64,000 nt of DNA, taken from the NCBI RefSeq assembly GCF_964204645.1, contig NC_134026.1:21346650-21410649 (forward strand), in the 5' to 3' direction. Made by a program: the position numbers and the translations under genes. Positions 1 through 11,700 of this stretch are shown one piece after another. The notes beneath the pieces are model-generated. The model did no database searches. It worked only from the letters and a program-made list of their open reading frames with translations, and was not told the DNA's origin. This stretch comes from Tubulanus polymorphus. Lineage: Eukaryota; Nemertea; Palaeonemertea; Tubulaniformes; Tubulanidae. Each line of letters opens with the position of its first letter. Positions within the stretch are counted from its first letter, which is position 1.

Positions 1-699
1 GAACTCAACAGACTATAGTCGCCAAAAAATAATCTCCGGGACATTTTTCATGTAGATTCTTTTTTTTTAAAGAGGGAAAACGTTTTGCCGCCAATATATA
101 AACTTTTGAACTTGGAAGTAGTTCAAGTAATGTCACAAATGGTTTGATGCGGGATAGATCAGGTTTTGTATTAGAGATGAAATAAGATATACACTATTGC
201 ATGGCTGTAAAGAAGGATGAGTTTGCACACTCAGGTTATGTATCACCGTTATGTAATGAACTATACAAATATTTGTGGATAATTGAAATAGACATTGCAT
301 GGTACTGAAACCCTCTTGAAATGACCTGTAATCCCTAAATCCTGTAGGTGCGTAGTGCCAGGCGAGTGACCCCCTAGTCGGAATCATTGAGCATAATCTT
401 AAATCGGCGTTGAAGACGTCAATACGATGCTTGACAATGCCTTCTGTGGTACCTGGGAAGGTGTACATTGTGCGCCGTTCAGGGGCGAATTCGTTAATTT
501 TCAACCTATGGATAATACGGATAATTCTCGCTTGCATAATACGCAATCATCGTTCGACACCTTCGCTGAGCTTTGTTTCCAGAGGCCGATGTGATATTGA
601 AATCGATGATAACTCCGGTAGTCGTCGCGCGAGTTCAATAAACTATAGACAAGTCTGTAACTGAACTGACAAACGAGGCTTACATATATACATATATAC

Positions 700-925
700 A
701 AAATCTTCCGCTGTCTTGTAACCTTATAAGGTATGCGTTTGTAAATGCGGTATTGTTCGGTTCTTGTGATAAGTTCTTATTGGCGCCTGCCATTAACCGA
801 AGATTCAACTCGTCCAGAGACATTGTTGTCGACTCGTCGTTGTCGTCATTGTTGAAATTGATAAATATTTGACGTATTGAGCACAAGGGTGGCCGGTACA
901 GTAATTTTTCAACAATTCGAATCCC
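700..925 (-). CDS. Possible exon of an unidentified minus-strand gene
   Basis: Minus strand: TTTCAG acceptor at 926-928, then an open frame reading GIRIVEKLLYRPPLCSIRQ and later STTMSLDELNLRLMAGANKN and NTAFTNAYLIRLQDSG. Composition looks more coding-like than the surroundings. A second candidate acceptor and CpG-rich segment follow at about 560-640 on the same strand, but frames do not join convincingly. I recognise no family. It may be chance. Confidence 0.22.
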
Positions 926-1117
926 CTGAAACATTAATTTTGTTAAGTTCCTCGGTATAAAAGGATCGCTTTATAATTCTCCTTCATAAAGCATTGACTG
1001 ATGTGTATATAACAAGTCGCACATTGTTTTGTTGACTTATATAGACATTTTATCATTGTTGGTCTGCCAGCTTCGACTTCTGCAAAAAAATCTACTACAA
1101 AAAAATCTTGTTTCTGC

Positions 1118-1235
1118 CATCCTCCCCAGGAAGGGATTTGAACCTGATGGCATCACTAGACCTGCCACATTACGAAACCCTGCCACACTAGCCCACGTGC
1201 GTAGGGTAGATAGTCATTATCAGCCAGTCAAAAAT
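1118..1235 (-). repeat. tRNA-derived SINE-like repeat, copy 1
   Basis: The reverse strand reads GGTTCAAATCCC, a match to the RNA polymerase III B box, preceded by GTCTAGTGATGCCATCA. The same block (GCATCACTAGAC followed by a CCTTGCCACACTAG-like segment) recurs near 50410-50490, so it is a dispersed element. It is inverted relative to FGFR. No intact tRNA fold is seen. Confidence 0.5.
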
Positions 1236-3252
1236 CCTGTTGAGTTTTAGCCCAGGTTTTGCGAGTGATAGTTTTTCCGTGAATTTGCCTCAGCGATTAC
1301 ACAACGGAGAATCTGATTTTCTTGCGGCAAAGCTGCGCACCGGGTCGAGTGTGGCAGAGTTTCGTGTTGCAGAGAGTTTCGATTGCTGCAGTATCTGAGT
1401 TGAAAGAGTCACATCCCCTTCACTTAAACAGCCAGTGATGAGGAAGCATCTACTGAATGCACGCCTTGAATATTGAAATGGAGCCGGAGCGATTACGCTA
1501 TCTCGCTTTCGTCGGAGCAAATGAAATTTCCCGATATCATAACTGCGACAATCGAGTTTTTATTTATCAATAAGCCGCGGTTTCGGTTTTCGCGCGTTCA
1601 CTCCGAATTTAATTAGCTCGTATTAGGTACAACTGGGATGTGACGACGATGGGTGGTTCTCGCATGCACGGTTCGTTCACTCGCCCGGCTCGATCTTGCG
1701 TTATGATGGGCGCGCGCCACTATTAGATTCATCCTATTTGCTTAGCTGCGTGCGAATCATGTTTGATTAAAAGGTTGAGTTTCCCCGCCGGTCGAAGGAA
1801 ATCGTCGTCGTATATCATTCGATGTATTGCGGCGTATTTGTTGGAATGATTTTCTCGCCGCTTCGAGAGGAAACGCGACCGACGTTGATTTGTGTCGAGA
1901 GCTCAATAATCAACGCGTTTAAAATTTTCGCGTCGGGGGTAATGGCGTTACCCTCGAAGAATCGCTCGGAAGATTTCCACATCTTGTCCGTGATTTATTT
2001 AAAGCTTCGTAGACGATACAGACTCTGAGACGATTTATCGACGATTTGGACAATAGTATCTGCGGATCTTTCTACGGCGTGTGTTCATCAGAAGACCCCA
2101 CACCCATCCTATACAGCTTCAAGGCGCCCATCCTCCAGCCTCGGGGACATGAATCGTTTTTGTCTCGCCACCTGAGAGCATTTCGACAATTGAATATGGC
2201 TTCATTTGATGCATCTTTGATGCTCATTTCCGAGCCTCGGCGCAAAAGAAAGAAAAGGAAAGTCAATAATAGCTATATGTTCACGCATATGCATACACCA
2301 CCGAGCAGGCTTCTTCTCCATTGGAGAAATTGGTCGGTAAACTTTATAGGCTATTATGTAAGTTCCATAAATTGTTTACCAGCTCACCATCCCCCTTCTA
2401 AACCTAAACTAAATAGTAATCGCAGATATGCATCAATTAAAACTAGGGTTTCTTGGACTGGTGCCATTGGCTATTAAATTTGAAATGTATCCATCTATAC
2501 TCCTCATCTGACGTAGAGCAGCTGCTTATTCATTCCCCTCATTTCCTATTGAACTGTGTCCATCTCCGTATCATCGTCCGGCAGCATAGGGCTATTTGAG
2601 GAGCCGGCTAGAAGGAATTCACAGATAACTGACATTCCAAAACCAGATACAGTTTTAACATGTAAGTGACGATCGCATTTTAACTTCTATGATGACAGTT
2701 TTAAAAAGGTTCATCGTTTCCTATACGGTCTGAAAACTGAATGGAGTAAAATGATCCGGAAAAAACTGATTTGCCTCAAGGCACCTACGAATGTTTGGGC
2801 GTCACGATACTGTTGTTGCATTTATTTTGAAGTTTAAGTAGTTTTGGGGGAAAACTTTTTGGCTCACCTGTTGAATGTTATTACTATAGCTTCACTTGTC
2901 TTTTGAAGTAAGACTGCTTTTATCTGGATGCCTGTGAAGTGCTCATTTCTGACAACTAGGGAAAGAGAAATACTTAAGGCTGTTGTTTTTTTTTTATGGG
3001 GGCCTCGATAAACCACCACCACGGGATCAGCGTTGCTTTTCTGACGTCGAATTTCTACTACTCGAAAATCTGCGAATGTATTCGCTCGTCGGAAGCTATG
3101 AGTGGAATGAAAGACGGCAAAAAACAGCATGGTTTTCGAGTAATTGTCGAGATGACCACTCTAAGGTATAATGTTCCGGCTTGATTTCCTCTGCCTTGAT
3201 GGCCCAATCAGTTTTCACATGAAGTTTTCAGAGTTGAGGGTAAAATCGTTAG

Positions 3253-3457
3253 GCCCAGGTAAACCCGCTTACCTGGTCACATGTTAAAACCGAGCAAGCG
3301 TAGGCTCGATATTTGTCTTGGCCACCACGCGATCATCTCATCAAGGTCTTAAGTCAACCTGAACTCAGCTGTAAGCCAAGTTTTAATGAGTGGTGGGCCA
3401 GACAAATATCGAGTCGACATTTCCCCCGCTTGACCATTCGACCAGGCAGGCGGGCTC
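3253..3457. repeat. Imperfect inverted repeat, MITE-like (about 205 bases)
   Basis: The inner arms CTCGATATTTGTCTTGGCCA (from 3305) and the complement of 3391-3413 match at about 21 of 23 positions. Outward, CAAGCG and a CCCGC-TACCTGGTC-type block also pair on both sides, giving arms of about 80 bases around a loop of about 60. No coding capacity. Confidence 0.6.
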
Positions 3458-4220
3458 CAGACTGAAAATCGCACAAAATCCAGTAACGATTGCATCGGCA
3501 ATGGGCTTTACAACTAAACGATGATACAGTTGTAACATTATTAGTCTACGGCGGTTCTCTTGCGTTCGGGTGCGTTCTGTAATGTTGTAAATCGCTTTGT
3601 AGATTGATTCATGACGAATGGGGCTCATTTACACCTCACCGTCGGGTGATTTCCGGCGTTGACACCAGGTATTCGACGGTGCGTTCACGCTACTAGACAC
3701 GCTCGTGTAATTAAGCCGTTATCGATATCTGATAGAAGTGGCTTCTTTGTGCGAACGCTACCTGTAAATAATTGGCGCTGATGTAACGGTGCTACTACTC
3801 TTTGCTGTAGCCAACGTTCTTCTTTTCTTAATTAATTAAATCTGATTCGCGACGCGCGCCCGTTCGTCGTTGGTGTTTCGGCCACGAACAAAGTTAAGTT
3901 CTCGTGACAATTGTAATTATTGCGACTACGCCGCCTACTTCCAGAAGTGGTCGGAGTTGCGAGTGAATTAATGAAGAGAGGCTATTTTTGAGGGATGAGA
4001 TAATTCGTAGTGCCTGAATTCATTTACGTTATCGATGTTGATAAACGATCTACTGCTGTATGCAGTGACAATTAAATAATCTACCTCTGCTGACATCGAT
4101 GATTTTGAATCTTAAATCTTGCCTTAAAACAATCCTTGCCTCAAAACATGTTTTTTTGTGGCCTTAGCCCGACTTTTATTGCAAATCGCACCGAGAATGC
4201 AGTGTAGCGTGGTCTACAAA

Positions 4221-4335
4221 CAGGGCGCCGGCACTTACCAGGAAATCCGGGAAAAGTCAGGAATATTTTCTTTTCTTAACAAATGCCAGGGAATTGTTAC
4301 GGAAATTTGTAAAAAATAAGCTATAAGTCAGGGAT
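4221..4335 (+). repeat. Dispersed repeat, CAGGGTGGCCACTTACC family, left end
   Basis: Starts CAGGGCGCCGGCACTTACCA and continues GGAAATCCGGGAAAAGTCAG, the same pattern as 19254 and the reverse of 35271. The right terminus is not clear. Confidence 0.6.
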
Positions 4336-5631
4336 CAAAATTCATCACTATTTCCACTTTTCTGCAGTCTTTCAAAGGTTTTATGTGAAAAACACTCGAA
4401 AAATTTTTCTTAGTTTTATTTCTTTTTTTCCTGTGTCATTCCATTTTTGAAATTACTTATATAAAAAATTTTTTCCCTTCTGTCCCATTTTTTTCTTGAA
4501 ATCTGTACTCCAAGTAATTAAAAGAAAATGGGCCTTCTATTAAGGATTCACTCTTGCTAACTGTTTTTATAACTGGCAGGAGCAGCGTTTAAAAGTGCAG
4601 CCTGATTTCACGGACGCGAATTTGATTTTGATTTATCTATTCGCGCGAACTTGAACAGCACGTATAGACCCACTAACCTCCTTGGTGAGAGATCCGGAGA
4701 ATGTTGAAAACTTCGGTTTATTGCTGTTCTTTCGTTCACGGCGGAATGCCAGCGAAAGAAACACCCGCAACACGTTGTTCGCTGTCAGCGCGGGGAATTC
4801 ACGCATCAAACATCAGTGACGATAAATTATCACTTCGTCTTTTGTGCGGCAGCGGCGCGCGCACATCAAATTTGACTCGGGCGATGATTTCGGGTTTTAC
4901 AAGAGATAGAGTACATTTTCAGCACTTAGAACCATTTTAAGTGCTCAGCCGTGTCTGTCTAACAACGAGATCAGAGATCAATATTAATTCTGGTTTCTTA
5001 CAAGATGTTATCGAAAGTTTTGCCGGAGATGAAGGATCGAAAACCTCCTTATCCGCCATCTTGTTCGTAATGCGGATGAAACAATTTTGAATAGGGTTGT
5101 AGTCATCGGACTTTCCTTGCTCTTATATGAGGCAAAAATGATAACTGAAAACTATTATTTCTGTTTCTATTCCGTGTATGTCACAATGTCCATCAAATCA
5201 TTTTGAAAATAGGTACTGATAGTTCGTAAGCACTGTTCCTATGGAAACCGTTTCACCAGCGCTATATTTTCGCCCTACCGTTCTAACTATTAATTGTACT
5301 AACTCCTATTTTGGTTTTTGATGAATCTTTTTTTTAATCGTGGTTGTTATAATTCAAAAAGGTGCATTTCAAAACATGTTTAGGGAAGTTGGATTTCTTA
5401 TAGAAATTTTCGCGTCCCAAAAGGAGCTCCGATTTCTGTAATACAAACTCCCACTACCAACGCAGTTCTAGCAGTAGGCGGTTGAGTTTAATCCAGACGG
5501 TTTTCTGCGAAATTTGAACTTTTGCCAAAGAGTTGACGCGTTTTTACCCGTTTTCGCATCTTTTTCAGGCCGCATCGAAAGGACATGTAGTCTACGGTAT
5601 TCGTTTGCGACGTTAGGAAAAACATTCCACG

Positions 5632-5788
5632 ATGAAATCGTATCATGTGACGACGACTCCTGTCGTCGTCGGACTAATCGTCGTCATCGGTTTGGTAGCG
5701 TTCGGGACGACATCGGAATCCCGGTCGGACGACGACAGACGCGATGGCATCAGGCATCGTCATCGATTAAGGAGGAAAGATAAGGCCG
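5632..5788 (+). CDS. FGFR: FGFR first coding exon: signal peptide and basic linker
   Basis: The ATG at 5632 opens a hydrophobic segment ([14 protein letters not shown]) typical of a secretion signal, followed by an Arg/Asp/His-rich stretch. The exon ends in phase 1 at GCCG|GTGAGT, matching the phase-1 acceptor of the D1 exon at 16477. An acceptor-like tract TTTTTCAG ends at 5568, so this exon may begin at 5569 with non-coding exon(s) further upstream. The 10.7 kb to the next exon leaves room for an unseen small exon, so the link is inferred from phase and protein logic rather than proved. Confidence 0.8.
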
Positions 5789-8700
5789 GTGAGTATTCTT
5801 GTTTATCCGGGTGCGGGCTACTGTTTCAGCGCGTTTGACCTTGGGAAACCTGCGTCGGAATGGTCGATCCATTTTGATCATCCCAGCTGCAAATCTAGTG
5901 TCTGATTCGCGGAGGGTGTACCCCCAAAATAGGGCACAACGTATAATTGAAAGGGCACTTGAAAGGGCACCTCGAAAGAAAGTTCATCGCGCAATATCAA
6001 CTCATTTTTAGAAAATAAGGAGAACACACTTATGAATTAGATATCAGTTTGATATTTTTCATTTTCCCTTAAAATTTCTGGGCAACTTAATATTTTTAGG
6101 AGGGGTGCGGACCCCTGCACCCTCCGCTTGGATCCACCCCTGTATCCATCACTCTTGGGACACAGGGCTTTATGGCAGAAAATTGAGAGTGATTGATTAC
6201 TGAACACCATCGAAATGAGCTAAATCAGGATTTCAGAATTTTGATGAAAAAGTGACCTCGGTTCACCGTACTGTCTATATTTACTATGGACAAGAACCTC
6301 GGTTTCACAGTTGAAGAGGAAAAAACTCCTCTGTAGGTGACACTGATCAAAGTTCGTTAATCGTAAACCCGGTACTGTACGACTGTGTAAGTAAATGTTC
6401 AAACAACGGCGGTCGAGCTCAAGGGTCTCGTTTTACTTAAACTGAACTGCTAGACCGAAATGTGAGAAACGCTGCGCAAAAAACGTGCTCGATCCGTTTT
6501 TCCGCTTTATTTTCTAATTAATTTCATTCGCGTTGTTACGGACTTCGGTTACCTGTATCCGTAACATGTAAGCTGTCTTGTTCTTGTAACAGCCAAGGTC
6601 AATCTTAGCTATCGGCATCTCCTCGTGCTTATTTCTATGCCGCGTAACAATTGTATCTCTTCGTGATGATACAGGGAAAAAAGCAACAAATTCAGCGTGT
6701 ATACTGTTGGGATCTCCAGAAATCGCGTAAGTGGACTACTGGAACATTTTATCTGTGTGTCATCCGAACGCACAAGGCACTCGCGTACGTCTTGTCCGAT
6801 AATGCAAGAGGTTAGATGATGAAGCAGAAAAAAAATGATCGATCAACTTTGCTCAGACTGGCTGATTTCCTGATTCTGGTTCGCTCGACGAAGAACATCT
6901 AATTCGTCTAGGTCTTTCGGCGAATTCGTGTTTTCCTGTTCGGTTACCTTTGATTTCCGATTCGGGAGCGTGTTCGGTGCATTTTGACTTCGTGCTGCAG
7001 GAACGGTATCAGTTGCTCACAGTCCCTATTTGTAGTTCAGTACTTGACGTGCACATTTGTCACAATCGTTCGACATTTCAATGCTTTTTATGCACGGAGT
7101 CGATCGTGTTGAGGAACTGAAGCCACGATCACACGGAGATGATTCAGCCCGGGCCAATTTGGCGCGTATCAGGCCCGAGTTGAATTTGGCCCGTGCCTAA
7201 TTAGAGAGCGTGTTCACACGTAAACCACTCACTCGCCTTACTAAACCATGCGCAGACAAAGCGAAGTGAACTCTTTCTGGAACTAGTTGCAATTCGAACA
7301 CAATTATTTCACCTGTGCTCTGGTCTGGTCAGACGTTTTTGGTCGGGACAGATTTAGCCTGGCCCGGGCCAATTTGGCACGCGTGTGAGCGGTTGAACCG
7401 GGCCAAAAACGCTGGTGCGAACATTGCTTTAAAATATTGTCTTCCTAGAAAAAAACATCCCATCCGTCGAATTCAGCTTGAGAAACAATTTCGAAAGTAA
7501 TTTCTAGAAACGATATTTATATCCTGCTCGAAGGATATTTCGGCGGCTTACTCACACCTGTTACGTTTTACAATTTACACATGCTTTACTCCGTTCTCCG
7601 TCGATCTGGTGGAATTTCGTAATTTTTTTTTCTCCCTGGTACTCGGCAAACAACCCGGCAGAACCCCCTTTCTATATTACGAGAGCTACGTAGTGAAAAA
7701 TTCTACTATCGCATTTGAAATAATGATAGTTTTTTATAATGTCGCTCTTACGCACAGTTACTGCTGGTTGCTCATGTGTTATTTAAACAAGAAAAGTAAC
7801 TTTAAAGTTCATTGACGCCTTAAAAAATAACACATATACTTGTCGACAATAATGCGATATACTATCGGCATCCCCTTGTGTTTATATCTATGTCTTGTAA
7901 CAATTGTATCCCTTCATGATACTATAAAAAAAGAAAACCAACTTGAAAGTTTATTGACGCTTTGAAAATTAACGGCCACAGTCAGTAAGGTTACTTTGAA
8001 TTTGAATGTATCGATAATTGAATTGAATTGACCGGTAACAAGTCTAGCCCCGATACATTGATGATGTAGTGCACATCCTCTGGAAAAACGATTATTAACA
8101 TTTATCAAATATAAGATAAAAGTCCTGAAATACATTTGAAAATGAAATAAACGCCGAAATTCACAATTGTAATCGTTATTTTGAAACAGCAATATCAGCA
8201 CATCAACCTGCACAGAACCCCTTACGTAACGCATACTTCTATGTATCAATGTATATAAACATTATTGTAACGTTTTTTTGCGGTGTCAAAAAATGTTTTC
8301 GTGTCGATCACACGAATAAACAGTGTAACTACTTAACCGAAGCTTCATGAGTAACTGGTTATCGCGAAAACTGGGCGCTGTTTCGGATTATTCGATGCGG
8401 GCCGAATTTTCTTCAAATACACACCACCGTACGTGTACGATGAGTATATATTTAAGACCCTAGAAAGATCCGACTGGAATCTAGTAGAAGTTGATATAGC
8501 GTTTTACGGAACGTTTGATGAAAATCGTTTTATGTAATAATAACACGGATCAGTTACGTCCTAAATCCCCGGTACGAGCGAAACGCGTAGATAAACTGTA
8601 ATCTTCATTCACGGCTGACGTCACGATAACTGAAACGTTCCCATGATATCTTGGTAAACATATTTATTTATGCATCTTAAACCAATTGCGGGGAAATAAA

Positions 8701-11700
8701 GGCAACGTCTCAAGCGGTTTTCGCCTACTGACGAAGTGCTCCGCTGACGAAATCCATTGCACCCCGGTAAAATATACAGGCTAAATCTTTAGACAAACAG
8801 ATTTCTTATTAGTTTGTTGTTGAGAAAATACTCGAGAATGTTCACATAGATTATCACTGAGTACAAGTGTTTTCGCGCACAAATTACGATCAGCTTCCTC
8901 CCGTTGGAAAAAGTGCCTCGTTTAATGCATGATATGTTGTTCGCATAAAACAAGCAATCTTGCACAACAACCAACAAGTTGAAACAGTGTCTTTTTAGAT
9001 CAGTGATAAACCTTGCATATTGATTGACCAGGCAATCAAATCAGTGGATCTAGCCTTGAGCGTACGTTTCCCAATGTTAAAAGATGTTTAGCTTAAGGTA
9101 TTTTGAAAGCTTTTGAGTTTCTTGGGATCCTCACATATCCAAAGGCACTATGATGAAAATCTGATGAATTCCAATTAGCTCCCCTATTTGCCCTTGTCTT
9201 TATACAGGGCCATCGAAGCCAGGTATCTATACGCCGCGATCTGAACATCGGGCTGCATTACATGCTAATGATCTGGAAGTGCCGTAGCATCATTCCGTGT
9301 CGGTGATTTTCGTAGATTTTTCATCGGCACTGTATGACTTCCTGTATGGTGCCTAATGGCCCAGATCCCTGAAAATGCTTCCTTGTTCACGACATGCCAA
9401 GTGTGCTAATTTTCATCGATCAGATATCAAGTATCAGCGATCACCGGAGAGAACCAACATTCTCCCGCCTTTCTCTTTCTCCTCTCCTCATCTTATACCT
9501 CCTCTGCCATTACTGACTTCTTTCCTCCTTTCTGCTTCTCTCTTTCCCTTCTATCTGCATGTGCCTCAGTTCCTCCCATACTCGCTTATCAACCTGTTAC
9601 TCCTTAATCACTTCTTCCCCTTCTATCTACCTTTCTCTTACTCCTATCTACTTCGACCTTCGTCCTGCGACTTTTCTTGTGCCCCGTTTATGTTTGCCAG
9701 GGGTGTTGAATATTGAAATCGTCATGTTGTGGTACGTTTCAAACAACTCTCCAAGTTCAGTTTGCAGGTACCCCTACCTCACTCCCTTCCTCCTTGCAGC
9801 AAACAAAATATTGCCGTCCTGCGACCTTTTTCGTGCCCGGTTTATGTTCACCAGGGGTGTTGAATATTGAAATTGTCACTATGTTGTGCATTTCAAACAG
9901 CTCTCCGAGTTGGCGTGGTGTCCCTGGACCCCTAGTTCCCTTCTATCTGCCTCTCCCACCCTCCTTACTACCTCTCTTCATCATGTAGCACTTGGTTTGA
10001 ACTGATTTTTTAAGAAGATTCAATTTTTCAAATGGCGACAATAGTACGAGCATTACCCAAGCTTTGACCTAAATGTACTCTAATGCGTCTCGACTTTTTT
10101 CACAGGCATTGGGTCCTGGCATCCAGGACATTCTGATTGATCGGACAACAATGTCGAATCAGTGCATTTTTGTTTGTGGACACCTCCGTTAAACCAATTT
10201 CCGACAGGTCCCGTTGTTGTGACCCGTTGTTGTGACCCGTAGCTACTCACAGACCCATAGTTACAGCGTGAACAATTCTACATTGTCTGCGTTTCCAAAC
10301 TTGGTCTCAGGCATCTTGCGCTTCGATGAAATGACCGTCGGATAATGCTCGCACGCAGAATCTTTTTCCGCTCGCATGAATCTGGCTTTTTATTTACTAT
10401 ATATCTTGCAATATACATGTCTATAGCAGAAGTGGTGTTTTTATTTGCTGTGCATGAGACGACGTTATCAAAAAGCTATTGTGTCAGCTGAGCGCACTTT
10501 TTATTTGCCGATTCTATTGTCAATTCGTTGTTTTACGGTTATACATTCGAACCCTGAGTTTGCGGGATTTACTATATATCTTGCAATATACATGTCTATA
10601 GCAGAAGTGGTGTTTTTATTTGCTGTGCATGAGACGACGTTATCAAAAAGCTATTGTGTCAGCTGAGCGCACTTTTTATTTGCCGATTCTATTGTCACAC
10701 ATATATCGTTTTATAACGGATTCAAAAGTACAAACCTGACTCACCTGCGATGCTGTCATCGCAGGTGAGGGCGAAGGCTATGGTGACGCCGTGGACACGT
10801 CTGTTGAACTTTTTCTCTCGGTGATTTTCCATTGATCTCGGTTTTTGAGCGAGGAATCCGGGAGGCTGGTTTCCTTAGAGATGGACCCGGCGTGTTTTCA
10901 ATATAAGCGGGAGTCCGCTGACATATTTCGGACAATGCGTCGCGAAGGAGGCCGACGAATTTTCATTATTCCATCGTGTACTATATAGAATTGTAGAATT
11001 ATAGTTAATTCGAGGAATTAGAGAGTTAGAGGATTGTCGTTCGAATTCACCACGACTGATTGTTCGATCTTGAAGCCACGAAGCTAGCTATGTATTATGT
11101 TACTTTTGAAATTGAGTCTCTAGTAATCGGTCTCTTGGTTATGTGTTTTCTTTTCATTGGAAATATGGTTATATTCCCACGAAGAGCCTCGTTAAACAAT
11201 TACCCTCAATATGGCTAACGAAGAAATAAAGATTAAGCTCATCAACGTTCATTTGATAGATTAGGTCTTGCATCTGTCATCTTCCTCGATAATGGTTTTC
11301 AGAAATCTATTTCGTCGAAGTGTTTGCGTTTGAAATGTGGGGCGGGGGATTCATTGTTTATCCTACTTAATTTTTCAATATGTTCCAAATGGAAAAAATA
11401 AACCGCCGCACAAACAAGACCTCCATATAATCTAATCAGTATTGAATATCCCCTTAAGCTAGACTATCAAATCATGTTTCCCTTTTGTAATCTTAATTGA
11501 AAGTTTGTGTTATTCTTTGGAGGGTCATGTTGCCTCTTATGCAATTAAGTATATATGTACTTCTATTCTCGGTTTGAAGAATACAATACTTGATATTTTT
11601 GGTCAAAGAATGATAATGCCTCATACACAAAAGCGCTCAAGTGCATTTAAGTAGAATATGTTATTTCTGGGTAACATCGTAAGATTTCTAGGGGGGAGGG

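Larger units (their letters stand above)
1..5631. other. Upstream region of FGFR, no confirmed gene
   Basis: Apart from the weak minus-strand exon candidate near 700-925, a SINE-like repeat (about 1118-1235), an inverted-repeat element (3253-3457) and a dispersed-repeat fragment (from 4221), nothing recognisable is seen. CpG-rich patches at about 1560-2040 and 3640-3970 could be promoters or non-coding first exons of FGFR; that is inference from composition only. Confidence 0.5.

Noticed and set aside
2046-2477. 143-codon plus-strand frame upstream of FGFR
   Set aside because: No domain, no splice context, mixed composition with low-complexity basic run; overlapping minus frame is equally open. 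Probably chance.
9375-9988. Long Ser/Pro/Leu frames
   Set aside because: Artefact of the C/T-rich tract and the two-copy direct repeat.
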